A stretch of DNA of 64,000 nt, taken from JACMJL01 sp963791805. GTDB lineage: Bacteria; Bacillota; Clostridia; Clostridiales; Clostridiaceae. The position numbers and the translations under genes are program-made. Shown here piece by piece: positions 27,000 to 35,382 of the stretch. The notes beneath the pieces are model-generated. The model was not told where the DNA came from. It worked only from the letters and a program-made list of their open reading frames with translations, and made no database searches. The first letter of the stretch is position 1; every line of letters starts with the position of its first letter. The DNA lies in NCBI GenBank assembly GCA_963791805.1, contig CAWBTU010000003.1, forward strand, positions 124,001 through 188,000, given 5' to 3'.

Positions 27000-27141
27000 A
27001 ACAGCTTTCTCCTATTTTAGATTTTACAATTAGTATATGAATTTTTTACAGTTCGGTTAATTCCATGGCAGTTGCTAATAAATACCTACATAGAAATTTA
27101 AATCATAGGCAACCATATATCTTATAGAGGTGATGAGCATA

Positions 27142-28080
27142 ATGAAAAAATTAATTATATCCTTTACACTTGTATGTCTATTCTTTAATCCTAGTTATTT
27201 AATAAAAGCATCAACTGAAAAAAAGTTTTCAATTGATGAGGCTACTGCAGTGTACTCTACGACTATGAAGCAGGATTTGCTTTGCTTAATGATGTCCTAT
27301 CCTGAATATATTTCCCATGTTGAAAATAATGAAAATGGAAATGTATACTTGGTTCTTAAATCTGGAAAGAAGCTATTATACGATGATAAAAAAATAAAAA
27401 GTCCTTCTGAAAAGCTTTCTAACCCAGATTTACAGGATATGTTAGAACAAATTTATCCACTATCACCTATAACAAATGTAATGGAGGAAAATTTTGATCC
27501 AGGGCGTTCACGTGTTTATGAGTTACTTAAAGAAACTTATGGATCATCAAAGCAATCTATAGAAGGCAATCTAAAAAATGTAAATTGGGGCTATGGATCT
27601 TGTCAGTTTAATGGCAATAACAATGCGGCTCTTAGCTTGTATTCTGTTATGAAAGAGCTAGTAACTCTTTCTCAAAGGAACAATCAGATTAAGAATTGTG
27701 TGTTTCCCTGTAGTGGCACTTTCAACTACCGAATAATTGCTGGTACAAATCAATTAAGTCCTCATTCCTTTGGAATTGCAATTGATCTTGCTGTTAGTAA
27801 AAAAGACTATTGGAAATGGTCTTCTAAATCTGATGGAAATAAACGATTAAGTACTTATCCTCCTGAAATTGTAGAAACCTTTGAGAGAAACAATTTCATA
27901 TGGGGCGGTAAATGGGGGCATTTTGATATTATGCACTTTGAATATCGACCAGAAATTATTATGAAATCCAAATACTTTAAAGACAAACCTGATTCTAAAA
28001 ATCAATGGTATGATGGTTTACCTTTAGATAATGTTTTAATGAAGTCTACAATCGATAAAATTAATGAAGCATTAAAATAA
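27142..28080 (+). CDS. Exported M15-family peptidase (VanY/LAS-type carboxypeptidase)
   Basis: A zinc D,D- or L,D-carboxypeptidase/endopeptidase acting on peptidoglycan peptides; 312 aa. N-terminal signal segment KLIISFTLVCLFFNPSYLIKAS. The catalytic LAS domain is in the C-terminal third: SPHSFGIAIDLAV (HxxxxxxD) and KWGHFDIMHFEYRPE (second His). The start chosen is the ATG with GAGGTGA at 8 bases; the longer frame starts with GTG inside that SD. It lies 14 bases before the amidase_6 gene, so they form an operon. Confidence 0.85.
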   Translation: MKKLIISFTLVCLFFNPSYLIKASTEKKFSIDEATAVYSTTMKQDLLCLMMSYPEYISHVENNENGNVYLVLKSGKKLLYDDKKIKSPSEKLSNPDLQDMLEQIYPLSPITNVMEENFDPGRSRVYELLKETYGSSKQSIEGNLKNVNWGYGSCQFNGNNNAALSLYSVMKELVTLSQRNNQIKNCVFPCSGTFNYRIIAGTNQLSPHSFGIAIDLAVSKKDYWKWSSKSDGNKRLSTYPPEIVETFERNNFIWGGKWGHFDIMHFEYRPEIIMKSKYFKDKPDSKNQWYDGLPLDNVLMKSTIDKINEALK

Positions 28081-28094
28081 TAGGAGCATTAATT

Positions 28095-29183
28095 ATGAAA
28101 CTTTTGAGAAGTAAAATACTGATATTAATACTATTGTTTTCATTCATAAATATAGTGTTTACAAAAGGAATATGTGCTGATAACATTCCCGATGAGGAAA
28201 TAACTAATTATGTAAAACAAATTTTTGAGAACAGAAACAGAGCAATTCTAAGTAGCGACACTGAATTGCTACATTCTACTTACGACACTGACACAAAATT
28301 AGGCACTTGGGCTTATGAATATGAAATAAGAAAAATGAAATATATTCATAATTGGGAAGAAAAGCAGGGCGTAAAGTTTACTGAAATCCTTCCAACCATT
28401 TCTATTAGAAGAATAAAGCAAAGTGACAATAATATTTCAATAAATCTAATATGTTCAACTGAATATAAATATGTTTATGAAGGTCATCCAGAAGCGGTAA
28501 ACAGCTCAAGAATTGGCACTTATCATAACTTAAAACTAATCAATAAAGATGGTATATGGATAATTTCAAAAGAGTGGTATAAGGACCCTTTTGGTGATTC
28601 TTTAAACTTAGATAATATAAAAGCTGATTCCATAAAGGAATATATACTAGGTCAAAACGTCAGGGATTTTTCAAGTTTGAATCAACGAAGAATAAATGCT
28701 GTAAAGTATGCAGATGAGTTTTGTGGTGCTGCAAGTGAAGAAAAATATGGCTTTAAATATAATAAAAAGTATAGAGACTATAATCCTCAAGGAGGAGATT
28801 GTGCAAATTTCGCATCACAAATTCTCCATGAAGGTGCAAAGTATAAAAAGAATTCCTCTTGGAATTATGATAAAAATGGAGCAACTAGATCTTGGTTAAA
28901 TGCAGATGGATTCAAAATATATATGACTAATAGTGGAAGAGCATCTGTTATATCCCACGGCAGTTACGAAAAAGTATATAAAGCAAGTTTCTCTTTATTA
29001 CCTGGAGATTTTGTTGCCTACGAAAGGAACGGTGATATTACACATATTTCTGTTGTAACAGGAGCTGATTCCAAGGGTTATTCTTTAGTAAGTTGTCATA
29101 ATTCAGATAGAAACAAAGTTCCTTGGGATCTTGGTTGGAGTAATAAAAATATTAGATTTTGGTTAATACGCGTAAATTATTAG
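28095..29183 (+). CDS. Exported amidase_6-domain protein
   Basis: A 362-aa protein with an N-terminal signal peptide (about residues 1-27, ending near GICADN). A ~170-residue region of cystatin/NTF2-like character follows, then a C-terminal papain-fold amidase_6 domain (~195-360). Catalytic Cys is in GGDCANFASQILHEG and the His in ITHISVVTGA or SCHNSDRN. Members are believed to be cell-wall amidases or peptidases, sometimes in sporulation and germination. Shares an operon with the M15 peptidase. Confidence 0.8.
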   Translation: MKLLRSKILILILLFSFINIVFTKGICADNIPDEEITNYVKQIFENRNRAILSSDTELLHSTYDTDTKLGTWAYEYEIRKMKYIHNWEEKQGVKFTEILPTISIRRIKQSDNNISINLICSTEYKYVYEGHPEAVNSSRIGTYHNLKLINKDGIWIISKEWYKDPFGDSLNLDNIKADSIKEYILGQNVRDFSSLNQRRINAVKYADEFCGAASEEKYGFKYNKKYRDYNPQGGDCANFASQILHEGAKYKKNSSWNYDKNGATRSWLNADGFKIYMTNSGRASVISHGSYEKVYKASFSLLPGDFVAYERNGDITHISVVTGADSKGYSLVSCHNSDRNKVPWDLGWSNKNIRFWLIRVNY

Positions 29184-29200
29184 AATTGTCAACCGACTAT

Positions 29201-29244
29201 CCAGTAAATAAATGATATAATAAAACATAGAATTTATTTACTGG
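29201..29244. promoter_or_regulatory. Long perfect inverted repeat over the OYE promoter/leader
   Basis: CCAGTAAATAAAT (left) and ATTTATTTACTGG (right) are perfect 13-base arms 18 bases apart. TATAAT lies between them and the right arm runs into the ribosome-binding site GGAGG. It is placed like a repressor operator spanning the promoter; if transcribed whole it could instead mask the ribosome-binding site. Confidence 0.6.
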
Positions 29245-29253
29245 AGGTCAAAA

Positions 29254-30306
29254 ATGAGTAATTTATTTGATTCATTAACTATAAAAAATTATAAAATAAA
29301 AAATAGAATTGTTGTTCCACCGATGGTTTGTTTTGGATATACATCTGATAATGGACATATTACAAAATCTAATATAGATCATTATACTGCTCTTGCTAAA
29401 GGCGGAGCTGGCGTTATAGTTGTTGAAGCTCATGCAGTTGAAAAGGATGGCAGAGTTGCTTCTTATACTCAACCAGGTATATGGTGTGATTTACATATCG
29501 AGGGTTTAAAAAGCATAGCAGATATTTGTCACCAAAATGAGGTATTAGGCCTGGTTCAACTTCATCATGCAGGACTTAAAACTCCAAAAGATGTTACTAA
29601 TTTAGTCATTGGGCCTTCTGATTATGATAAAGATGGAATACATGCGGTTTCCATGACTCTAAGTGATATAAAAAGAATTCAAGAATCCTTTCTAAAAGCA
29701 GCTGTCCGAGTAAAAAAAGCTGGATTTCATGGGATAGAATTGCACGGAGCTCATGGATACCTTATTGATCAATTTATGTCTCCTGTTACAAATCATCGAA
29801 CTGATGAATATGGTGGAAATATTGAAAATAGAATGAGATTTGGTTTAGAAATCGTTGAAATGATTAAAAAGGAATTAGGTAAAGATTTCATCATAGGCTA
29901 TAGAATGGGTGGAAATGCCCCTAATCTTGAAGAAGGCATCATTATTGCAAAAGCCCTTGAAGCTGCAGGAATTGATTTACTTCATGTTTCTGCAGGAATA
30001 ATAGATGAAGTTGTTCCTGAAGTTCCAAAAGATTTTCCGTATAATTGGATAGTTTATATTGGAACAGAAATCAAAAAAGTTGTAAAGATACCTGTAATTG
30101 TTGTAAACAGCATTAGAATTCCTCAGCAGGCTTCATTTTTAATAGAAAATAACTTAGCTGATTTTGTAGCTATCGGTAGAGGACATCTTGTAGATCCTGA
30201 ATGGTCAAACAAGGCCTATATGAACAAGAATCCTCTTAAATGTTTTAATTGTCCAAAATGTTTATGGTTTAAAGATAGTAGAAATTGTCCTGGTAAAAAG
30301 AAATAA
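29254..30306 (+). CDS. NADH:flavin oxidoreductase, OYE family (short form)
   Basis: A 350-aa FMN barrel: LFDSLTIKNYKIKNRIVVPPM at the N-terminus, the HGAHGYLIDQFMSPVTNHRTDEYG block with substrate-binding residues, and a C-terminal phosphate site FVAIGRGHLVDPEW. It ends with CFNCPKCLWFKDSRNCPG, a Cys cluster like the start of the Fe-S motif of the long OYE enzymes, but the FAD part is absent. It may thus bind a cluster and take electrons from a separate reductase. SD GGAGG precedes the ATG. It is likely controlled through the inverted repeat over its promoter. Confidence 0.9.
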   Translation: MSNLFDSLTIKNYKIKNRIVVPPMVCFGYTSDNGHITKSNIDHYTALAKGGAGVIVVEAHAVEKDGRVASYTQPGIWCDLHIEGLKSIADICHQNEVLGLVQLHHAGLKTPKDVTNLVIGPSDYDKDGIHAVSMTLSDIKRIQESFLKAAVRVKKAGFHGIELHGAHGYLIDQFMSPVTNHRTDEYGGNIENRMRFGLEIVEMIKKELGKDFIIGYRMGGNAPNLEEGIIIAKALEAAGIDLLHVSAGIIDEVVPEVPKDFPYNWIVYIGTEIKKVVKIPVIVVNSIRIPQQASFLIENNLADFVAIGRGHLVDPEWSNKAYMNKNPLKCFNCPKCLWFKDSRNCPGKKK

Positions 30307-30323
30307 ACACAAAATTAGGAAAG

Positions 30324-30365
30324 CTAGTAGCTTTTGATTTTATAAATCATTAGCTACTAGTTTTT
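30324..30365 (+). terminator. Terminator of the short OYE gene, inside the MFS 3' end
   Basis: CTAGTAGC pairs with GCTACTAG, with an inner GATTT/AAATC helix, followed by TTTTT. The right half lies within the last codons of the convergent MFS gene. Confidence 0.75.
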
Positions 30366-31581
30366 CACTTTCTTCAACCTGCCTAATACTGTACAAATAT
30401 AGCATAGCCATAAACCCAATAGCTACACATGATAGCACAAATACTAATGGCCACACTGCTTTTATTCCAGCAAAGTCTATATACATACCAATTATCGAAG
30501 TTCCTATAGCACTCCCTAATGCATAGCTTAAATTACTTACCGCACTAAACCTTGCCCTAAAATTTTGAGGACTATTATTTGCAATAAACACTCCAGAGTT
30601 TGTTGCAGTTAGTATCTCTCCAACTGTCCAAAATACTGTAGATAAAATAAATAAAGGAAAGGAGTTTATAAAGCTTATCATACCAAAGCCTATAGCATAA
30701 AAAACACCAGCGGCTATTATATTAATAAGCGGATCAAACTTCTTAGTTACTTGTACTAAAAAGAAGGATAAGAATATTACTGTAAGGGCATTAACACTCA
30801 TTAAAATTCCAAAAACACTTGGACCATTTTTATTAAATATATTATTTAACATCATGGGAAGTGCAAATTTATGTTGAGTATATACAATGCTATATATAAT
30901 ATTAATTATCAAAAACACTAAAATCTGAGTTCTTCTAAACAAAACTTTAATTAGACTTCCTTCTTCATGTTTTTCATGAAAGCTATTCTCTCTTAGGGTT
31001 TCTTTTGTAGGCTTTGTTTCTTTAATAAATTTATAAAAAATTCCTACTGCAATAAAGGAGGTAAATGCATCTCCTATAAAGAGGAGTGGAAGCAAATTGT
31101 TAAACAAGAAACCTGCAACAAGTGGTCCAAGTGCAACACCAATATTAATGCCCATATAAGTTAACGAAGATCCCGCTTGTCTTCTTTCTGGTGGTAATAC
31201 ATCTGCCATTATTGCAGACATAGAAGGTCTAACAAATCCATTAAAAAATGAGGAAGCTATTAATAGTACTACTATTAATGAAGAATTACTTATAAAACCA
31301 CAAATTAAAATGCAACACGCTGCCAATGTTTGTCCAAACATATATGATTTTTTTCTACTTATTTTATCTGCAACTCTTCCGCCAATAAAGGAAGCCGGTA
31401 TTGAAATTAATGAGGCCGTCATAACTATAATACCTGTTTGGCCAAAAGAAAACCCTAATTTTTCTGTAAGCAATAGTGTTAGAAATGGTATTACAAATTC
31501 TCCAAATTTATTGACTATTTGCACCCAAAACAAAACATATACGCTTCTGGGAAGTCCTTTGTAGTTGTCTAAAATCTTCAT
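30340..31581 (-). CDS. MFS transporter (DHA1-type, 12 TM)
   Basis: A 413-aa major facilitator with about 12 TM segments. Motif A is GGRVADKISRKKSY between TM2 and TM3. A charged central loop between TM6 and TM7 carries KHEEGSLIKVLF. Paralogous along its length to the MFS at 47043-48287, which shares NPYKGL/DNYKGL, EGSIIKVL and the same loop. The substrate is unknown; proton-driven drug export is the usual role. The chosen ATG lies 10 bases after GGAGGT; the longest frame starts with GTG inside that SD. Confidence 0.88.
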   Translation of the reverse strand: MKILDNYKGLPRSVYVLFWVQIVNKFGEFVIPFLTLLLTEKLGFSFGQTGIIVMTASLISIPASFIGGRVADKISRKKSYMFGQTLAACCILICGFISNSSLIVVLLIASSFFNGFVRPSMSAIMADVLPPERRQAGSSLTYMGINIGVALGPLVAGFLFNNLLPLLFIGDAFTSFIAVGIFYKFIKETKPTKETLRENSFHEKHEEGSLIKVLFRRTQILVFLIINIIYSIVYTQHKFALPMMLNNIFNKNGPSVFGILMSVNALTVIFLSFFLVQVTKKFDPLINIIAAGVFYAIGFGMISFINSFPLFILSTVFWTVGEILTATNSGVFIANNSPQNFRARFSAVSNLSYALGSAIGTSIIGMYIDFAGIKAVWPLVFVLSCVAIGFMAMLYLYSIRQVEESEKLVANDL

Positions 31582-31682
31582 AAATGATGCCACCTCCTTT
31601 TAATTCTTAAATTTCATACTACCATACATCCTACTTAATATTCAATATTATTATTTATTTCATTCTATTTCCAAATATGGTA

Positions 31683-31711
31683 TTGACATTTATATCAAAA
31701 TCCATTAATAT
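31683..31711 (+). promoter_or_regulatory. Promoter of the 30-codon ORF
   Basis: Consensus TTGACA, 17-base spacer, TAATAT, about 38 bases before the ATG. Confidence 0.65.
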
Positions 31712-31748
31712 GTAAAAATAGCCAATAATTATATTAGGAGGTAGTAAA

Positions 31749-31841
31749 ATGAAAACTATTAGACATCAACAATCAGTCTGGATAAAACAATCCATGTGCA
31801 GAAATAAATACTACAGTCCTACCTTGCGTAATTTAATTTGA
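31749..31841 (+). CDS. Micro-ORF, 30 aa, possible leader peptide or small protein
   Basis: The ATG is preceded by TTAGGAGGTAGTAAA, one of the best ribosome-binding sites in the window. The peptide begins MKTIRHQQSVWIKQSMCRNK and ends in LRNLI; it is basic with one Cys, one Trp and no signal or TM segment. It has its own consensus promoter and a terminator 27 bases after the stop. It may be a small protein, or a leader peptide for the 103-aa gene at 32135. No family recognised. Confidence 0.5.
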   Translation: MKTIRHQQSVWIKQSMCRNKYYSPTLRNLI

Positions 31842-31867
31842 GGTTTTTAACTTAATCTGTTGAAACT

Positions 31868-31905
31868 AAAGGTTATGGACTGTCTTTGCCCATGACCTTT
31901 TTATA
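31868..31905 (+). terminator. Terminator after the 30-codon ORF
   Basis: AAAGGTTATGG pairs with CCATGACCTTT (11 bp, one G-U) over an 11-base loop, then TTATAT. Confidence 0.6.
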
Positions 31906-31967
31906 TGTACTATAATAGATACTAAGTTTACTCATTCAAGTATTCTTATATTCTATTTTGTGAATGT

Positions 31968-31996
31968 AAAAACCATGGGGAAAACCATGGTTTTTT
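31968..31996. terminator. Second U-tailed hairpin
   Basis: AAAAACCATGG pairs perfectly with CCATGGTTTTT over GGAAAA. T-rich on the plus-strand 3' side; symmetrical, so it could act both ways. A TATAAT about 55 bases upstream could produce a very short RNA ending here. Confidence 0.6.
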
Positions 31997-32134
31997 ATTT
32001 GCATTTAATTAATAAAATACATATGAAATTTCCATATGTAAGAGATCTCTGCGCAGTTATATGTAAACTATTATCAAATTTATAAAATTAAGTATTTTAT
32101 AAATAAAATCAATAAACATTGGAGGAATGAAAAA

Positions 32135-32446
32135 ATGGAAAATATAAATTCTATAGCAAAAAAGGTGCATGAATTTACTGAAAAATCGAAACTAAAAAAG
32201 CTAATACGTAAGTTTCAAAATTTTATAGGTATAAACCCTAAATCATCAGTAAACCCCAAATCAAATGAAAAGGATGAGAAAATACCTGCAGTAATTGAAT
32301 TAAACAAACAAAATGGATGTAATAATCCTCAATCTTACATGAAATATTTACACAGTCAAGAAGTTTGGGAGGATATTGATGTGAAGGTTATTTTAAAAAA
32401 TTATTCTAACGCTTCTAAAAATGATTTTGATAATTACTCAAAATAG
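32135..32446 (+). CDS. Hypothetical protein (103 aa)
   Basis: SD GGAGGA precedes the ATG. A Lys-rich helical N-terminus (MENINSIAKKVHEFTEKSKL) is followed by a Ser/Asn/Lys linker and a mixed C-terminal part containing QSYMKYLHSQEVWEDIDVKV. No TM segment, signal or known motif. A bidirectional terminator follows. It may belong with the upstream leader region. Function unknown. Confidence 0.6.
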   Translation: MENINSIAKKVHEFTEKSKLKKLIRKFQNFIGINPKSSVNPKSNEKDEKIPAVIELNKQNGCNNPQSYMKYLHSQEVWEDIDVKVILKNYSNASKNDFDNYSK

Positions 32447-32471
32447 TAGAAGTATATCCTTACTACCTAAA

Positions 32472-32501
32472 AAATCTCTAAAGTTATCACTTTAGAGATT
32501 T
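32472..32501. terminator. Bidirectional terminator
   Basis: Perfect 13-bp stem AAATCTCTAAAGT / ACTTTAGAGATTT with a TATC loop, A/T-rich on both sides. It overlaps the last codons of the convergent protease gene. Confidence 0.85.
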
Positions 32502-33320
32502 CTTGAAATAAGCAAACCCGTAACATAAACTACTAAGAAATAAGGAAATACCTGAAAATATCAAGGCTATCATTAAATAAGCCAATAAGTGAACGTTATA
32601 TCTAGTAATCTTTGTTATATACTTAGTTGAATCCATATTAAAAAACCTAAACACTAAATTTATGATAATCAAAAGTACAAGAAGTGAAAGAAATCCATCC
32701 TTAGCACCTATCATATCTGCTTTACTTAAAGCTACATGTGAAGAAATACATATTGCCAAAATAATAAAAATCCAAAAAAGAGGGTTTGATAAATTATCAA
32801 TAGAGAATATACTACTAATCAAAGTACCTACCGCATCAAATGTTACCTTTATTGAATTTCCATTTAGTTTGTCATCATCTATCCCTTGAACAACAACATT
32901 CTTAAACACATTAAACGAGTGAGGTAGCAACAAATAAATTCCAATTATTAAAGAAGCTATTCCACTAAATATGGGACCTAGTCCTATAAATAAATTTCCT
33001 ATTCTTTCATACAAGCTATTTTGATTATAGCTGTGCTGAACATATCCTAAAATTTCACTTTCATTGTTAATGTTTAAAAGTTTTATCTTAGTTATCCTAT
33101 GTTTAAAAACTACACACATTACCGCATGGCCTATTTCATGTATGGGTGTTCCTAGCCAAGCTGTAAAATATATACCCTTTCTGCCCATAGCCCTTTGTAT
33201 AAACTCATTTGAAAGTCTTTCAAGTAAACCAAGTATTAGTCCAATAAATATTATTAATCCTGTCAAATAAATCATTTCTATTATACTTATTTTCAATACC
33301 GTAAATAACATATTTATCAT
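32487..33320 (-). CDS. Membrane metalloprotease-like protein (M50-type HExxH)
   Basis: A 277-aa protein with about six TM segments. TM1 is residues 15-33, and the zinc motif GTPIHEIGHAVMC starts at about residue 57. A conserved-looking FIGLGPIFSGIASL follows in the next helix, analogous to the second site of site-2 proteases; a clear LDG third-ligand motif is not seen. The fold therefore suits an M50-like intramembrane protease, or an inactive relative. SD for the ATG is weak. No sigma/anti-sigma gene is adjacent. Confidence 0.65.
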   Translation of the reverse strand: MINMLFTVLKISIIEMIYLTGLIIFIGLILGLLERLSNEFIQRAMGRKGIYFTAWLGTPIHEIGHAVMCVVFKHRITKIKLLNINNESEILGYVQHSYNQNSLYERIGNLFIGLGPIFSGIASLIIGIYLLLPHSFNVFKNVVVQGIDDDKLNGNSIKVTFDAVGTLISSIFSIDNLSNPLFWIFIILAICISSHVALSKADMIGAKDGFLSLLVLLIIINLVFRFFNMDSTKYITKITRYNVHLLAYLMIALIFSGISLFLSSLCYGFAYFKKSLK

Positions 33321-33432
33321 ATTTATACCTCAAGAGATTTCTAAAATTAATCTTTTTTAGTATATCATATACTTTCGTGTTTTTACTAGTTCTTTACAGC
33401 TACATGGTCAAAGCATAAGTTTCTATAGTTAG

Positions 33433-33660
33433 TTAAATATCTTGCTCAGCACAATGATATTTTCTAGCAGTTTTCCACGTCTTACCATATAAAGAATGGG
33501 AATCATCATTAGGTTTAACCCCTCTTTCCTCTTCCCTAATCATAGCTCTAGAAATCAAAGTGTATTTCTTAAAAGTTTCTTTATCAACATACTTATCTAC
33601 TATATCCTTTGCCATTAACTCATTTCTTTTTTTATTTACTGCTCTATCAAATTTATTCAT
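33433..33660 (-). CDS. Hypothetical protein (75 aa)
   Basis: The ATG has AAGGGGA at 8 bases. Starts MNKFDRAVNKKRNELMAKDI; soluble, highly charged, probably helical, ending KYHCAEQDI with a lone Cys. No known family recognised. It sits alone between divergent genes. Confidence 0.6.
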   Translation of the reverse strand: MNKFDRAVNKKRNELMAKDIVDKYVDKETFKKYTLISRAMIREEERGVKPNDDSHSLYGKTWKTARKYHCAEQDI

Positions 33661-33857
33661 TTTGTCAGTCCCCTTATCTATTTTAAATGTATATAAGTAT
33701 TATTATCTTTCTTTCCTTAAATTATCCAAATTAAAAGATATAAGACAATCTAACAAATTAAACACACTGAATATTTTGTATGATACCGGATTTAATGATA
33801 TAATCAGTTCATCGTCATTTCATTATGACTAAATAAAAATGTAAAGTGAGTGTATAA

Positions 33858-34271
33858 ATGAGAAATGTAAAATTGGAAAAATTAATAACTAAATTAGATA
33901 ATGATATTGCAGCTATGAATATAGCTAAGAAATATTTATCAAATGTTGAAGAAATCAATTCTGTTAGAGATGAATTGAACAACAAAAGACAACTTCTTGC
34001 AAATGAATTGTATGCTGATGACCACATCTGCTATTTTGAATGTCGCGACATTATTATAGAAATGTTGAATAAAAAATTAGAACAAAAAGAACAATTGGAA
34101 TTACTTGAAATACTAAGAGACAAATTTGGAAGACAAGCTCCAAATGCTAGTAAAAAAAGTAGTGGCCTTAATGCATGGCTTAAAGAACTTAACATTGAAT
34201 ACACTTGGGTTAAAAATGAAGAATCTGATTGGGACACTTTAATTATAACTGGATTCGGATTATACCAATAA
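33858..34271 (+). CDS. Hypothetical protein (137 aa)
   Basis: A soluble protein with a helical, probably coiled-coil N-terminal half (KLEKLITKLDNDIAAMNIAK... NKKLEQKEQLELLEILRDKF) and a C-terminal part containing GLNAWLKELNIEYTW. The ribosome-binding site is weak (GTGAG). A terminator-like hairpin follows. Function unknown; the overlapping reverse frame is rejected because it lacks a ribosome-binding site. Confidence 0.6.
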   Translation: MRNVKLEKLITKLDNDIAAMNIAKKYLSNVEEINSVRDELNNKRQLLANELYADDHICYFECRDIIIEMLNKKLEQKEQLELLEILRDKFGRQAPNASKKSSGLNAWLKELNIEYTWVKNEESDWDTLIITGFGLYQ

Positions 34272-34283
34272 GATAAAATAGGT

Positions 34284-34322
34284 AAGGCCATGCTTTAGTA
34301 ACATTTAGCTTGGTCTTTATTT
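34284..34322 (+). terminator. Terminator after the 137-aa gene
   Basis: AAGGCCATGCT pairs with AGCTTGGTCTT (one mismatch, one G-U), then TATTTTAT. Confidence 0.55.
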
Positions 34323-34413
34323 TATATTACTTAATGCTATAATTTACATATAACTTATTACTTCTTCACTCTGATGTAGATTACAAAAACATAATACAAT
34401 GGAGGTTTTGTAA

Positions 34414-35247
34414 ATGTTAAATATAGGTTCTCATTTATCAGTTTCAAAAGGGTTTAATCATATGGGCGAAGAAGCTCTTAGTATCGGTGCAAATACTTTT
34501 CAGTTTTTTACGCGTAATCCAAGAGGGGGTAAAGCAAAGGATATAGATGGTAAAGATCTATCCTCTTTACTTGAACTTGCTAAGGATAACAATTTTGCAC
34601 CGCTTCTTGCTCATGCCCCTTATACTCTAAATGCTTGTTCTGCAGATGAAAAAACAAGAGAGTTTGCACTTCAAGTAATGGCAGACGATTTATCACGAGT
34701 AGAACAACTCCCTAACAGTTATTATAATTTTCATCCTGGAAGCCACGTCAATCAAGGCTTAGAAATTGGAATCGACTACATAGTAGATATGCTAAATACT
34801 ATTTTAATGCCTAATCAGACTACTATTGTTCTGCTTGAAACAATGGCTGGAAAAGGAAGTGAAGTGGGTAGTCGCTTTGAAGAACTAAAACAAATTATAG
34901 ATAGAGTGGAGCTTTCAAACAAAATGGGCGTTTGTTTAGATACTTGCCATGTTTATGATAGTGGCTACGATATTGTAAGTAATTTAGACGGAGTTCTCGA
35001 AGAATTCGATAAAATTATCGGACTCAATAGACTTTATGCTATCCATTTAAATGATACTAAGAATCCTTTTAATAGTCATAAAGATCGTCACGAAAAAATT
35101 GGCGAAGGCGCTATTGGATTAGAGGCTATAACAAAAATTATCAATCACCCTAAGCTTAGAAATCTTCCCTTCTTTCTCGAGACGCCAAATGAAGTTCCTG
35201 GATATGCAGAAGAAATCAAACTGCTGAAAAGTCTATATCAGGAATAA
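34414..35247 (+). CDS. nfo: Endonuclease IV (AP endonuclease)
   Basis: Cuts 5' of abasic sites in base-excision repair, so it acts one step after Tag, encoded earlier in this window. TIM-barrel protein of 277 aa. Tri-zinc ligands are visible: H67 in LLAHAPY, H107 in YNFHPGSH, E142 in VLLETMAG, D176 and H179 in CLDTCHVYDSGYD, His in AIHLND, Asp and His in DRHEKIGEG, Glu in FFLETPN. All expected ligands are present. SD GGAGG precedes the ATG. Confidence 0.97.
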   Translation: MLNIGSHLSVSKGFNHMGEEALSIGANTFQFFTRNPRGGKAKDIDGKDLSSLLELAKDNNFAPLLAHAPYTLNACSADEKTREFALQVMADDLSRVEQLPNSYYNFHPGSHVNQGLEIGIDYIVDMLNTILMPNQTTIVLLETMAGKGSEVGSRFEELKQIIDRVELSNKMGVCLDTCHVYDSGYDIVSNLDGVLEEFDKIIGLNRLYAIHLNDTKNPFNSHKDRHEKIGEGAIGLEAITKIINHPKLRNLPFFLETPNEVPGYAEEIKLLKSLYQE

Positions 35248-35311
35248 AAGTGATAACTATTCCAGTTGGTGCATGTTGAACTGCAAGTAATGAAATCACA
35301 CTAAATAATAA

Positions 35312-35351
35312 AATCACTATAGCAACTTAGATTCTAAATGCCATAGTGATT
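35312..35351. terminator. Terminator between nfo and cheV
   Basis: AATCACTAT pairs with ATAGTGATT, with an inner TTAGA/TCTAA helix in the loop; A/T-rich on both sides, so usable by both convergent genes. Confidence 0.6.
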
Positions 35352-35382
35352 AATTATTTAACTAGGAACTATCTTATTAGTC

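Larger units (their letters stand above)
31594..32134. other. Intergenic region with a micro-ORF and stacked hairpins
   Basis: Contains, on the plus strand, a promoter, a 30-codon ORF with a strong ribosome-binding site, a terminator at ~31.87-31.90 kb, a TATAAT near 31912, and a second U-tailed hairpin at ~31.97-32.00 kb. A third palindrome (TACATATG/CATATGTA, ~32.02 kb) follows. The next gene (103 aa) begins at 32135. The arrangement resembles a leader or small-RNA locus. Confidence 0.5.
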
